Assembly (NCBI GenBank): GCA_943736015.1
Contig: OX031057.1
Span: 37,100,501 to 37,164,500, forward strand
Length of the DNA stretch: 64,000 bases
Reading direction: 5' to 3'
DNA from: Tridacna crocea
Lineage: Eukaryota; Mollusca; Bivalvia; Cardiida; Cardiidae
This document shows positions 12,301 through 21,485 of the stretch, piece after piece. Each line of letters begins with the position of its first letter. The first letter of the stretch is position 1. The position numbers and the translations under genes are program-made. The notes below the pieces were generated by a model. The model was not told the DNA's origin. It ran no database searches and worked only from the letters and a program-made list of their open reading frames with translations.

Positions 12301-15300
12301 TCAGATTTCGAAATTAATTTTACAGGTGATCTTTTGAAAATTGCTTAGCAAAATTATAAATTTGGTTCCAATGTTTCAATACCTCAAAAAGAAAATAGGC
12401 TATGGTCATCTCAAAAATTCAGGTGAGCGATCCAGGGCCATCTTGGCCCTCTTGTATTCATGTTCAACTTCGTTAAATTGTTTTCAAATTAGAGAAGTCT
12501 AAAAATGGCTGCCTTTCCTATGAAAGTATTTAACTGAGCTCCAGATAGAGGGAGTGATTTTGATTTCGAAATGGAAGAATCATTCTCCACTAAAGCCTAT
12601 GTTGTTGTTACTCATTAGGATCATATCATCAAGTGTTTGGAAGAAAAATAATGGATTTACAATACCATCACTTCCTTGTTGATTACAGAAATGATGATCA
12701 CTTGCCACTGGCTCAACAGATGAGTTTTATCTTTAAAATGGTAGAAGACTTTGTTGGAGGGGGGAGAAAATGCTAGTAACCAGCATGCTTTGCATATAAG
12801 GAAATTTTAAATGATGAGTGTCAAAACTTGAACATTTTATGATAAGGTGTTTGCAAAGAGTGTGAATTTTTATGACCAAAGAGTGTGAATTTTTATGACC
12901 TCATTATGGCATCATTCTTTTCAGACATGAGATGATTGCAACATTTTGTCAATTGATAGAATTTAGCACCAAAGTCAGAAAAAAGTTATTTACCTAGGGG
13001 TTTCATGAAAATTCCACCATCTATTGGTGCAGTGTATTAAAACAGCAACTTTATAAATCCTCTTCTTGTCCCCTCTTTCCATAATTGTCTTTCTACCAAC
13101 CTGTAATTGTATTTTTACAGTTCTTCAACTCTTAACCACACTACAAAAATTTAGGCTTGCCCAAACTGAAAGCATTTGTAGACAACAATTTTAATGTTGT
13201 TTAAATGTGTTTTTGATGAAGTAGAAAACACTGTTGGAAAAGGAGAAAATGCTGATTACCAGCATTTTCTCCTTTACCTACAATGTCTTCAAAAGGCTTT
13301 TTCTATAGGGTCATGAATGTGTGGTAAAGAGTTAAAATACATTACAGAATGTTAAGTTCTTTTTTGACTTTACTTCAATAGGACTTTCCAGAGCTACAAT
13401 GGTTTCTCCCCTTCTGTTTTGGGGGCTCAGCGCCAGAGGGATCAATGGTGGAAAAATGTCGCAACATAACAGAAGAAAATGTAAATCAGCTGATACAGGA
13501 ACATCCAATACCATATGCTCATGTAAAGAGCATGCTTCAGACATTGACAAATGAATCAAAGGCAAGAATTGCTGGATATGAACCAAAGCTTGACACAGTG
13601 TTATGGTGCGTAACTGTTTGGGGGGGGGCGGGTAATAAAATACCAAATCATGCAATGTTTATAATGACTTGGGAAAGATTTTATTTTAACACTTTACCAC
13701 ACGATCCCAACATTTAACGATGAGAAAGAAGCCTTTTGAAAACATTGTGGGAAAAGAAGAAAATGCTGGTAACCAGCATTTTCTCCGTTTTCCACAGTGT
13801 TTTCTACTCTATCAAAGAAAAATTACACCATTTGAGCCACACTGCAATTCGCGTCTGTAAATCCTTTCAATTTGGACCAGTCTAAAATTTTGTCTTGTGG
13901 TAAAGAATTAAAACACAGAGAGAATGGGAGAAAATGCTAGTGACAATATTCCTGAATTTTCTTTTTCTTATTAACCCTTTCCCAATCAAGCCCTGATTTT
14001 TACGTGTCTGCAGTAAAAGTCTTTCGAAAACACTTTTGGAAAAGGAGAAATTGCTCGTAACGAGCAATTTCTCCTTTTCCCACAGTGGTTACTACCCTTT
14101 TTGAGAACTTTTTGCCATTTACTCCAAATCTAAAATTGTTGTCTGCAAACTCATTGTTTAAGAAAGGGTTAAAGCCATATCCTATTATTTGAGCAGTATC
14201 TAATCTTTCTTCAAGTAGTACTTTGAACTTTGAAGTCTAAAATTTTATTTTTTTGTGTTTTAGGGAGGGGTGAGACTACCCAATTTTCTTCATACCAGCT
14301 TATTGCCATACACATTTCTTATATTTTTTGTCTCTGACTCAGTGCCAGCTAAGCTGATGATACATTTATATAAAAGTCAGTGGAGCGATACAGGGCAGTC
14401 ATGGCTGTCTTGTTACTTCTAGAAGATTTATAAATCTTTGTACTTACTTCACCCTTTATCAAACAATACCTGTCTAAACCCTGTACCACACAACTTAGAT
14501 GTAAGACATCCAAATTGAAAGGTTTTGCAGGCAACAATTTAAATGAGGCTCACACTAGAGTGTCTTTTAAAGGGTGGAAAACATTGTAGGAAAAGAAGAG
14601 AATGCTGGTTAACGGTATTCTCACACTGTATTCCAGACGCTCTCAACCTTGGGGTTGGTTGGTATCTCTTTTGATAGAACAATTAGTATTAAGTTGTTTG
14701 ATGCTCCTTTTTCCACAATATTTTAAATGACAATCAAGTGCAGGTTAAGTCACTACCATGTAATAGTGGGTTTTAATCACCTTATGTAAGGAGGATTTTA
14801 AAGATATTATCAGAAGAGAAGAACATGCTGATAACCCCACAATGTTTTGTACCCCATTTTCCAATGCAATAGAGGAAACCACTATTTTCTTTCGTCTTAA
14901 CTCTTTCCCAAACAGTCCCTGGTTTTTACGGGTCTGGAATAGTAGCCTTTTGAAAACATTGTGGGAAAAGGAGAAAATGCTGGTAACCAGCATTTTCTCC
15001 TTTTCCCACAATGTTTTCTATCCTGCTGGAAACAAATTTTAATTTTTCAGTTATGTTTATTTTGTCATCTTCAAGTGCTTTCAATTTGGACCAGTCTAAA
15101 ATCTTGTCGTTCTGTAAAGAGTTAACATTTTTAACCCATTACCACACAATCCCTACTTTTAGTTTAAACATAGTTATTTTACATCGATTGAGAAACAAGT
15201 TCTTACAACTTATACTAATCTCTCTCGATTCTGCTTCCTGGGAACTACACCAGTACTCGCGCCGAATGTGTGGGCCAATGAAAAATCCTGAAGTTGACAC

Positions 15301-18300
15301 CCGCTCCCGGGTATCGAACTCAGGACCTTTAGGTTATGAGGCCGACGCTCTACCTCATGACCACGGACACCACACAATCCCTACTTTTGACGCCCCTGGG
15401 AAAGAACCCTTTAGAAAACATTGTGGGAAAAGGAGAAAATGCTGGTAACCAGCATTTTCTCCTTTTCCAACAATGTTTTTTACCCTTCACAAAACAAATT
15501 TCAAATTTTCAGTCACTTTTATTTTGTCGTCTGCAAATGCTTTCAATTTGGACCTGTCTAAAATATTATCATTTGGTAATGGATTATCTATAAATGGTGT
15601 TTGATAACTTGCATATTCCAGGTGGTATGAGGATCTAAGATGTCGGGAGGTAGATCAAGTGATTTCAGAAAGGGTTGAGGCTGGAAATGAAGTGAGTCTA
15701 CCAAACGGAAAGCTACTTGACAGACTGCTGTCCATGAAAATGTACCGAGAGAATATTAAAAGTAGATCTTCCTATTATAGGGGGTCAACAGAGGAACCTA
15801 GAACAGTAGATGAAAGTAAAGCGCCATTCTTTAAACATCTACTGCCCATTGCACAGAATAAAATTGATGGGATCAGGTAATTATTTTTTATTTAGGGTCA
15901 GCTGAGGTTGTATGACAAGACTTGTGATCCACAAATTCTGCGATTTTAACTCTTTATGAAACAACCAGATTTCCAAACTGAAAGCATTTACAGATGAAAA
16001 AAATAAGGTGAAGTATAAATTGAAGTTTAATCTGGAAACAGTGGAAAACATTGTAGGAAAAGGAGAAATTGCTGGTAAGCAGCATTTTCTCTTTTTCCCA
16101 CAATGTTTTCTAAAGGCTTCTATCTCAGGGTTGTAAAAACCAGGGATTGTTTGGTAAAGGGTTATGGTTATGGCCTTGATTCCCATTTGTAGATGACAAA
16201 ATTAATGTGACTCCAAAATTGCACTTTATTCTAGGGATGGTGGAAAACATTGTTAGAAAAGGAGAAAATGCTGGTTAACAGCATTTTCTCCTTTTCCCAC
16301 AATGTTTTCAAAAGGCTTCCATCTCAGGGTTGTAAAAACCAGGGATTGTTTGGTAAAGGATTAAGTGTATGGCTTTGATTCCCAGGGATGGCCAACTAAA
16401 AGATGATTAATCGTCCCCTGAATGAGATTCTAAAATGAGACACCTTACGAAAGTACTATGGACTGAGCATATAAGAAAAATGGTCTTATCTAGGAATGGG
16501 TTCTGTTCAATATGTAACACTTCCACCTGTAATGTAATTAACCTTTTACCAAACAATCACTTGTTTTTATGACCCTGGGATAGAAGCCTTTTGAAAAACA
16601 TAATGAGAAAAGGAGGAAATCCAGGTAACCGGCATTTTCTCCTTTTCCCACAATGTTTTCTGAACTGCTGGAAACAAATTTCAAATTTCGAGTTATTTTT
16701 TTTTACTTTGTCATCTGTAAATTATTTCAATTTTGACGAATCTAAAATTTTGACGTTTGGTAATGAGTTAGGAGCCCTCTAAGGCATCACCTACATGTAT
16801 ATGGGTAACTGGTGGCAGCCTTTAACAGAAAAGACAAAATGATATTATTTCGTGTCACCTTTGAAAAGTTGTGATATTTATTTTGTTGTTTTTTTCTCCT
16901 TTACTTCTTTTCTTTTTCTTTTAAAATTTTGTTGTTGGATAAAAGGGGGAAGGAAAGCTTTTTAAGTCTTTACTAATACAATCCTATGTTTTAACAATTG
17001 TGAGACAGAGTTTTTGAAAACATTGTGGAACATAGGAGAAAATGCCAGTTGTTTTTTTTTCCCCTTTTAATACAATGCATTCAGTCCAACAAGAGAACAC
17101 AGTCATGACTTTACTTCTTTCAATTTGAAGTTGTTGTCTGCAGATGCTTTTGATTTAGAGGAGTGGGAAAATTGTTTCACAAATTCAGAATTTTATTTCA
17201 GACGGTTGTACTTTTAATGCAGTGACTTGATTTCTTAGCTTGACTGTTTTAACTCATTACCAAACGACAATATTTTAGACTGGTCCAAATTGAAAACATT
17301 TGCAGGCGACAAAATAAAAGTGACTGAAAATTTGAAATTTGTTTTATGATGGATAGAAAACATTGTGCGAAAAGGAGAAAATGCTGGTTACTAGCATTTT
17401 CTCCTTTTCCCACAATGTTTTCTAAAGGTTTCTCAGGGTTGTCAAAAGTTGGGGTTATATGATAAAGGATTAACTCTTTACACAATCCCGACTTTTAACC
17501 ACCCTGAGAAGATAAGCTTTTGAAAACAACATGGGAAAAGGAGAAAATGTTGGTAAACCAGCATGTTCTCCTTTTCCCACAATGTTTTCTACCCTCCCAA
17601 AATCAATTTCAGTTTTTGATTCACATTCATTATGTCGTCTGCAAATGCTTTCAATTTGAACTAGTCCAAAATTTTGTCGTTTGGTAAAGGGTTAAAGAAA
17701 TATGGCTCTCATTGTTGTGTTTGTCATTGTAGTCCTACATAAACTTTGATGTTATCTTTTATTACTGAAGAATGATATTGACTTCACACCTGAGCTAGTT
17801 GTTCACTATCAGAACAAGAACTTAGCCCAGGACTTGAGCCCAAGGGGTTGCTTGTTTGAATCCTCAGCCTGGCAATATCTTTCTAAGGACTTATGAAAAT
17901 CAATGCGACAGGATTCATTCTTTACTTGCTGCTGAATATTGTTTAAATGCTGATATGTGCAAAAGCAGGCAATGGTTTGGAAAAAATATTGCGTAAAATG
18001 CTGATGAAAAAACTGTGGAAAGGAAAGCAATGATAGGTACACTGGCTCCAGCAGTATAAATGAAATAGAATCGAAGTTAGCTTCATACAAATAAATATTC
18101 CAAAGGGATATCATAAAAAAAAGATATAGGATTTACTTAGATTTACTCGACAGAAACTTAGATTTACTCGACAGACTTGTGCTCCTTTTTTGACAGAAAA
18201 AGCAGAGTTGTGCTCAATTTTCAACAGAAAAAGCAAATCAACTACTTGTAAAGCTTTGGCAACCATATTTGATACTTTTGTTTCTTTTATTACAGCTTAT

Positions 18301-21300
18301 CACTGGAGTCACCGATAGTTGTGCTGGGCGACGCTTCTGGCTCAATGGAAGTTGCTATCAGAACAAGTTCAATTATCGCTGGACTGCTTACAGCAATTAC
18401 CTCTGCCAAACTTGTGTTCTTTAACAATGAATATAGATACCCACCTTATCTCCCTAAAACTATTGAAGAGGTACATGTATTTTTGTAGATTTTTTATTTC
18501 ATGCTTTCCAGCAGGATATCAAGAAATAGCAGTGAAAATATTTTTCGATATTACATGGGTTCAGCCAGTGAAAATGCTAATTTTCATGTTCTTGTTGCCT
18601 TGGTAAATTGCGTGTGCCTCACAACCAGATGGATATGTGACGTCATTTACCTTGAATTTCTCGCGCTTGACGTAATATTTTAATGTGTTGCTATGCTGGA
18701 GGGGTATGCCAGGGGAAATAACATAAAAAGATTTACTGGATTTTGATAAAGCTTCTCCCAGGAAGGGTTAAAAGCATGAAATAAACAGAATATTTAGGGG
18801 TTTTTTTCGGTAAAAGATTGAAATTTATTTCATCGAGTGAACACCATCGGTAATATTTTCACAGGTGGCACAGTTACCATCAGACTGACTGACAGCATTA
18901 TCTCCTTTGCCAGCTATATAATCTTACCTTTACAAGACAACTTCAAATTTTTTGGCCTTACTAAATTGTCATCTGCAAGGCTTTCAATTAGGACACGTCT
19001 AAAATTTTGAAATCTGGTGAAGAGTTCAGCATTTTTCATTGCTGTACCAATTCTGAGGATGCAGTGCAGATTAAATTATTAGACTTCAAATCTTGTAATC
19101 TGATCTTGATCTGTACTGTTTGTAAAACCCAATTACATTTGCTTCTGAGCCTGCCTTGCTAAGAGTTAACCCTTTTAATTCTAAATAATTTGAATGGAAA
19201 TATCCAGCCAATAGTACCAGCCCAAATTTAGAGACTTTGAATGTATTTTCACCAAAATACTTGTACCATATCCTGACAGGGTAGATCTAACAATAGAGGC
19301 ATGTTCTGTGCAGCCTGATCTTGATATGCATTGCAAGCAAAATGCGCTTGAGTAGTACTTAGCTGCCAAGAGCTAAAACTATTTTATGTCATCTGTTTTA
19401 TATCCTGATGGTCATACATGGCTGATCAATGAAGGCATGTGACGCCCTCCAGCTGTTAGACTCTTAACCCATTACCACACAATCCCTACTTTTGACGCCC
19501 CTGAGAAAGAAGCCTTTTGAAAACACTGTGGGAAAAGGAGAAAATACTGGTTACCAGCATTTTCTCCTTTTCCCACAGTGTTTTCTACCCTTCTCAGAAC
19601 AAATTTCGATTTTTCAGTCACCTTTATTTTGTTGTCTGCAAATGCTTTCAATTTTGACCAGTCTAAAATTTTCTCGTGTGGTAATGAGTTAATGTAATGT
19701 ATAGATTGTATTTGTGCATTGGGACACTAATTTACTGTCTTTTTTTTTAAGCTTGCTTTTTAGCAATGAGGTAGGGCGTTTACCTTTGGATTTTGAGATC
19801 CTGGACTGAATACCTGCCCTGTGGGTAAGGTGGGGGGCTGGGGGTTAAGGGTTATACCACATAATCCCAAGTGTAACTGACTTCCAGGAATTAAGGTTTT
19901 AGAAACTTTGTGGTAATAGGATCATATGTGTCCTACTCTTTGGAATTGTATCATGCAAATAATGTTTTGTTTTCTATAAATTAAAGTCACCTGATAAGAG
20001 GCTAATGCTTTACCAAACAATGTAATTGAGGATTCGACCAGATTCTAAGCAGTTGCAGATGACAATATACATGTATTTCAGAAAATGATTCCTCTCATCA
20101 GGGTGGAAAACATTATGGGAGAAGAGAGAAAATGCTGGTTACCAGCATTTTCTCCTTTTTTCCACAATGTTTTAAATGCCTTTTTTCAATGCTGATAAAA
20201 GTCAGGATTGTGGCGTGGTGAAATAGATAGTCTAGGTTTACATTATCTATAGAGATAAGAAATTGAAAGTAAAGACAAACAAATACATATGCACACAGGT
20301 ACTGCAGCTGGCTGTTGATACGAGGGCAGGGGGAGGCACAAGCCCAGTGAAAAGTCTACTCCCTTTCTATGAGAGTAAAGAAGTTGTTAAGACATTTATC
20401 ATGGTCACTGATGAGGAAGAGAATGGGTCACACCAAGGCATGAGGTCAGTTTGTATCTTGTTGGCTAACTTTCTGTTTTCTAGAAGAATTCTTTGGCAAG
20501 CTTCTGCAAAGCCTTAGCATAGTGCATACATACATGTATATATTTGTGAATTTAGGGAAAGATATGCTTGAAAGAGCTGATATGTGACTCAAAAATGGAA
20601 GTTTGTCTCTTAATGACAGGAAATATTTGGTAAAAGGAGAAAATGCTGATTTCCAGCATTTCTTACTTTACTAAAGTGTTTTCAAAATGTTTGGCTAAAC
20701 CACAAAAAATATCCTATTGAGTTAATGCCATTGCTTTACCAAATGACAAAATTTTACACTGGTCTAAACTGAAAGCTTTTGCAGACAACAAAATTGATGT
20801 TTCACGTGGTAATTATGTTTAGATTTATATCAGAAATTATAAAAACCTTTTTGGAAAAAGAATTTCTTTACCAAATAATAAAGCTTTAGAATTTCCTCAA
20901 TAAAGAGTATTTGCAGATGACAAATTACATTTTGCTAGAATGATGAAATTTGGCTGTGAATAAGAAAATGACAAGGTGAGTGAAGGAGAAAATGCAGGTA
21001 ACCAGCACTTTATGCTGTTCCCATGATTTTTTGGAAGCTTTATTCCTCAGGATGGTAAAAGATAAGATTGTTTTATAAAAGGTGATGCTGGAAAATAATT
21101 AATTGTTTGGTAAAGGTGGAAGCTTGCAGAAATATACAAAATACATGATATATTGTTTTAAAAGTTAGAAATTTATGTTTTTCTTTACAGGTTTAGCGAC
21201 CTTTATGCAAAGTACTATGCTGAAGTATATCCAGCGAAGCTTGTGTTTGTTTCCTTCTTGAGGCATCAACATGCCAAGGGGCAGATGGTCTCGCAATTGA

Positions 21301-21485
21301 GAGAGAAAAATTTTGAGCCATTACAGTTCACCTTTAGCAACAGCATGCCAGATTTGACCAAACTAGATAAGTTGTTTGGGCTTTTGTCAACAGGGTCATC
21401 GAACTTCGACGCAGAATTGTTGGAGTTGGAAAGCAAGATCAGACAAGATGGTTTACAAAAAGTTTTTGATGGTTTAAACTTGTAG
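3132..21485 (+). CDS. VWA-domain protein, TROVE/Ro60-like (8 exons)
   Basis: Exons 3132-3344, 5373-5626, 6776-6922, 13382-13605, 15622-15876, 18296-18470, 20299-20444 and 21191-21485 join in frame at GT-AG sites and end at a TAG, giving about 568 residues. Residues 1-360 are mostly helical, with W-x-x-LAD, a FGGSAP loop and a WWYEDL motif. Residues about 365-560 form a von Willebrand A domain with a full MIDAS: DASGSM, the Thr of GGGTS and the Asp of VTDEE. The order helical repeats then VWA recalls Ro60 (TROVE), which binds misfolded small RNAs and Y RNA, and DUF2828 proteins. I did not run a profile search, so RNA binding is a guess. No signal peptide or membrane segment is seen in the exons found. 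The 5' end is uncertain (see 89-113). Transcription is convergent with the CEMIP-like gene. Confidence 0.8.
3516..4054. mobile_element. AGGTGG-family MITE, copy 3
   Basis: Same orientation and ends as the copy at 473, inserted in the first large intron of the VWA gene. The ORFs inside it (3407-3703 and the minus ORF 3659-3856) are transposon sequence. Confidence 0.75.
4534..5329. mobile_element. piggyBac-type MITE split by a solo LTR
   Basis: The left end (CTCTTTACCAAACG to CTGG, 4534-4568) and the right part (5130-5329, with the GGAGAAAATGCTGG hairpin and GATAAAGGGTTAA end) make one MITE of about 230 bp interrupted by the insert at 4569-5129. Confidence 0.7.
4569..5129. mobile_element. Solo-LTR-like insertion
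   Basis: A 561-bp block starts TGTTACGAG, ends CATAACA (5-bp inverted ends TGTTA/TAACA) and is flanked by CTGG on both sides (4565-4568, 5130-5133). It contains an AATAAA and a TATA-like stretch. TG...CA ends with a 4-bp duplication fit an LTR, most like Gypsy. No internal retroviral-type genes are present. Confidence 0.55.
5373..5626 (+). CDS. VWA gene exon 2
   Basis: Acceptor TTTTTTTACAG, donor ATG|GTAGGT, phase 0 out. It encodes a helical stretch beginning ARIRALAAAWSRNDYDLAGS, with hydrophobic residues at helical spacing followed by a Lys-rich helix (LEKKLKRL). This is the first part resembling a TROVE/DUF2828-type helical repeat. Confidence 0.85.
6137..6365. mobile_element. piggyBac-type MITE, 229 bp
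   Basis: TTAA at both ends, termini CTCTTTACCACAC / TGTGGTAATGGG, and a central near-perfect palindrome TGGGAAAAGGAGAAAATGCT with its complement. A typical full-length member of the most numerous family in this window. Confidence 0.8.
6437..6665. mobile_element. piggyBac-type MITE (CCCAAAC end variant)
   Basis: Begins TTAACCCTTTCCCAAAC rather than ACCACAC; the right end is AAAAGGGTTGA, so one TTAA is mutated. It lies 110 bp before the next coding exon. Confidence 0.75.
6776..6922 (+). CDS. VWA gene exon 3
   Basis: Acceptor TTTCTAG, donor GAG|GTATGT, phase 0 on both sides. It encodes a helical segment with KHVKRWVKGF and the conserved-looking EPWKKLADICHFNPKE. Confidence 0.85.
7079..7306. 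mobile_element. piggyBac-type MITE
   Basis: Left end TTCAACCCATTACCACAC, right end GGTAAAGGGTTAA. The central hairpin GGAGAAAATGCTGGTAACC is intact. Both ORFs over it are artefacts of the hairpin. Confidence 0.8.
7913..8130. mobile_element. piggyBac-type MITE with trimmed left arm
   Basis: TTAA at both ends. The left hairpin arm has lost about 12 bp (AAAAGGATTACCAGCATTTTC), so the hairpin is asymmetric. Confidence 0.8.
8261..8795. repeat. 48-bp minisatellite, about 11 units
   Basis: The unit GCAAGTATGGCAGTAAGAAA plus CTCATTCATATTTCATTAGT repeats every 48 bp with scattered substitutions. Because 48 is a multiple of three, two long plus-strand ORFs appear (8244-8549, 8565-8774). They are frame artefacts: the units carry no coding signature and the frame breaks at one unit. 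Confidence 0.9.
8888..9057. mobile_element. Decayed piggyBac-type MITE
   Basis: Recognisable pieces (ACCCCTTATATGGCAAAATT, GACCTATCCAAATTG, AGCATTTTCTCCCATTC) in family order but with many changes. It is directly followed by an intact copy. Confidence 0.5.
9058..9286. mobile_element. piggyBac-type MITE
   Basis: TTAACTCTTTACCACACAA start, TGTGTGGTAAAAGGTTAA end, intact central hairpin. It abuts a decayed copy on its left. Confidence 0.8.
9404..10798 (+). mobile_element. Helentron/HINE-like element A1
   Basis: Begins TTAGCTCACCTGAGCACAAC (with a GAGCAC/GTGCTC hairpin) and ends TCAGGTGAGCGATCCAGGGC followed by a GGGCCATCTTGGCCC hairpin and TCTTGT. AGCTCACCTGA and TCAGGTGAGC are subterminal inverted repeats. 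In between are units spaced exactly 166 bp (TCTGAAACC at 9681, 9847, 10013, 10179, 10345) and then a shortened unit. Subterminal repeats, a terminal hairpin and an internal ~160-bp array match non-autonomous Helentron ('pearl'/HINE) elements of bivalves. No helicase is present. Confidence 0.65.
10898..12455 (+). mobile_element. Helentron/HINE-like element A2
   Basis: A second, longer copy of the element at 9404, same orientation, only 100 bp downstream, with at least one extra internal unit. The 5' proximal CCGTC/GCGTC stretch and the 3' hairpin are both present. The two together take up 3 kb of the 6.5-kb intron before the exon at 13382. Confidence 0.65.
12456..13123. other. Intron remainder
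   Basis: Holds the left half of the foldback family also at 1217 (12533-12650) and a decayed MITE piece near 12760 (GGGGGAGAAAATGCTAGTAA). I see no coding exon on either strand. Confidence 0.5.
13124..13335. mobile_element. piggyBac-type MITE next to exon
   Basis: Left TTCAACTCTTAACCACAC, right GTGGTAAAGAGTTAA. It ends 46 bp before the coding exon at 13382, so it occupies the expected branch-point region of that intron. Confidence 0.75.
13382..13605 (+). CDS. VWA gene exon 4
   Basis: Acceptor CTTCAATAG, donor TTATG|GTGCGT. It encodes DFPELQWFLPFCFGGSAP, then EKCRNITEENVNQLIQ, an IPYAHVK motif and RIAGYEPKLDTVLW. The pattern W-F-P-x-FG followed by a CR-N helix and IPY is the most distinctive part of the helical region. 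Confidence 0.88.
13686..13911. mobile_element. piggyBac-type MITE
   Basis: TTAACACTTTACCACACGATC start, CTTGTGGTAAAGAATTAA end. The hairpin is slightly mismatched (GAAGAAAATGCTGG versus TTTTCTCCGTTT). Confidence 0.78.
13971..14172. mobile_element. piggyBac-type MITE, GCTCG subfamily
   Basis: TTAACCCTTTCCCAATCAAG start, AAAGGGTTAA end. The hairpin centre is AAATTGCTCGTAACGAGC rather than AAAATGCTGGTAACCAGC; both arms differ together. Confidence 0.78.
14470..14740. mobile_element. Decayed piggyBac-type MITE(s)
   Basis: Family pieces (CTGTACCACACAACTTAGAT, CATTGTAGGAAAAGAAGAGA) survive, but ends and hairpin are broken. Confidence 0.45.
14897..15125. mobile_element. piggyBac-type MITE
   Basis: TTAACTCTTTCCCAAACAGTC start, TTCTGTAAAGAGTTAA end, with an intact palindromic centre. 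Only 5 bp separate it from the next copy. Confidence 0.8.
15131..15590. mobile_element. piggyBac-type MITE split by a SINE
   Basis: TTAACCCATTACCACACAA start, TTGGTAATGGATTA end. The left end is duplicated around the inserted SINE (15161-15370). The apparent 145-residue ORF 15011-15448 runs through MITE, SINE and MITE and is not a gene. Confidence 0.75.
15161..15370 (-). mobile_element. tRNA-headed SINE with 18-bp TSD
   Basis: The 210-bp insert is flanked by CACACAATCCCTACTTTT at 15143-15160 and 15371-15388. Read on the minus strand it begins with a tRNA-like head: A box within GTGGTCATGAGGTAGAGCG, B box GAGTTCGATACCCG. The head adjoins one duplication and the tail the other, as expected for a SINE. 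Confidence 0.75.
15622..15876 (+). CDS. VWA gene exon 5
   Basis: Acceptor ATATTCCAG, donor ATCAG|GTAATT. Joined to the previous exon it gives TVLWWYEDLRC, then a helix (EVDQVISERVEAGNEV), a basic region (KMYRENIKSRSSYYRG) and SKAPFFKHLLPIAQNKIDGI leading into the VWA domain. Confidence 0.88.
15946..16164. mobile_element. piggyBac-type MITE
   Basis: TTAACTCTTTATGAAAC start, GGTAAAGGGTTAT end (last TTAA base changed). Hairpin centre AAATTGCTGGTAAGCAGC is partly mismatched. Confidence 0.7.
16165..16364. mobile_element. piggyBac-type MITE, left end missing
   Basis: Follows the previous copy directly; it starts mid-element (TTTGTAGATGACAAAATTAA) and ends GGTAAAGGATTAA. The shared right part (GGTTGTAAAAACCAGGGATT) is almost identical in both. 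Confidence 0.65.
16538..16770. mobile_element. piggyBac-type MITE
   Basis: TTAACCTTTTACCAAACAATC start, GTTTGGTAATGAGTTA end; hairpin centre CCAGGTAACCGG. Confidence 0.7.
16960..17195. mobile_element. Decayed piggyBac-type MITE
   Basis: Traces only: CATTGTGGAACATAGGAGAA, TTGTTGTCTGCAGATGCTTT. Ends not definable. Confidence 0.4.
17249..17473. mobile_element. piggyBac-type MITE, tandem member 1
   Basis: TTAACTCATTACCAAACGACA start, ATGATAAAGGATTAA end. Its right TTAA (17470-17473) is also the left TTAA of the next copy, which has the opposite arm order. Confidence 0.78.
17470..17695. mobile_element. piggyBac-type MITE, tandem member 2
   Basis: Shares TTAA at 17470 with the preceding copy; ends TTTGGTAAAGGGTTAA. 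A piggyBac-type element can reuse the TTAA made by an earlier insertion. Confidence 0.78.
18296..18470 (+). CDS. VWA gene exon 6: start of VWA domain
   Basis: Acceptor TTTTATTACAG, donor GAG|GTACAT. It encodes the first VWA strand and MIDAS motif 1 (SPIVVLGDASGSMEVAI), helix 1, and strand 2 (SAKLVFFNNEY). Asp, Ser and Ser of DxSxS are all present. Confidence 0.92.
18493..18785. mobile_element. MITE with TTTATTTCATGC ends, copy 1
   Basis: Inverted ends TTTATTTCATGC / GCATGAAATAAA, about 293 bp, with inner CTCGCGCTTGACGTAATATT. It lies 22 bp after the donor of the preceding exon. Two fuller copies are at 26986 and 62117. Confidence 0.7.
19464..19692. mobile_element. piggyBac-type MITE
   Basis: TTAACCCATTACCACACAATC start, GTGTGGTAATGAGTTAA end; perfect-looking central hairpin. 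Confidence 0.8.
20000..20225. mobile_element. Decayed piggyBac-type MITE
   Basis: Hairpin centre AAATGCTGGTTACCAGCATT is preserved, but both ends have drifted (GCTTTACCAAACAATG / GATTGTGGCGTGG). It ends shortly before the exon at 20299. Confidence 0.6.
20299..20444 (+). CDS. VWA gene exon 7
   Basis: Acceptor TGCACACAG, donor ATGAG|GTCAGT. It supplies MIDAS motif 2 (Thr in RAGGGTSPVKSLLPF) and motif 3 (Asp in KTFIMVTDEEENG). Confidence 0.92.
20600..21120. mobile_element. Cluster of decayed piggyBac-type MITEs
   Basis: At least three fragments: GGTAAAAGGAGAAAATGCTG near 20632, TTTACCAAATGACAAAATTT near 20736, and CTTTACCAAATAATAAAGC near 20868 with GGAGAAAATGCAGGTAACC at about 20985. Confidence 0.45.
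21191..21485 (+). CDS. VWA gene last coding exon
   Basis: Acceptor TTCTTTACAG; TAG at 21483-21485. It encodes the end of the VWA fold (YPAKLVFVSFLRHQHAKGQM) and a C-terminal tail with helices (LLELESKIRQDGLQKVFDGL). The reading phase matches the preceding exon. Confidence 0.9.

Noticed and set aside
15011-15448. 145-codon plus-strand ORF
   Set aside because: It runs through a MITE end, a SINE and another MITE; the frame follows the hairpin sequence, not a protein.
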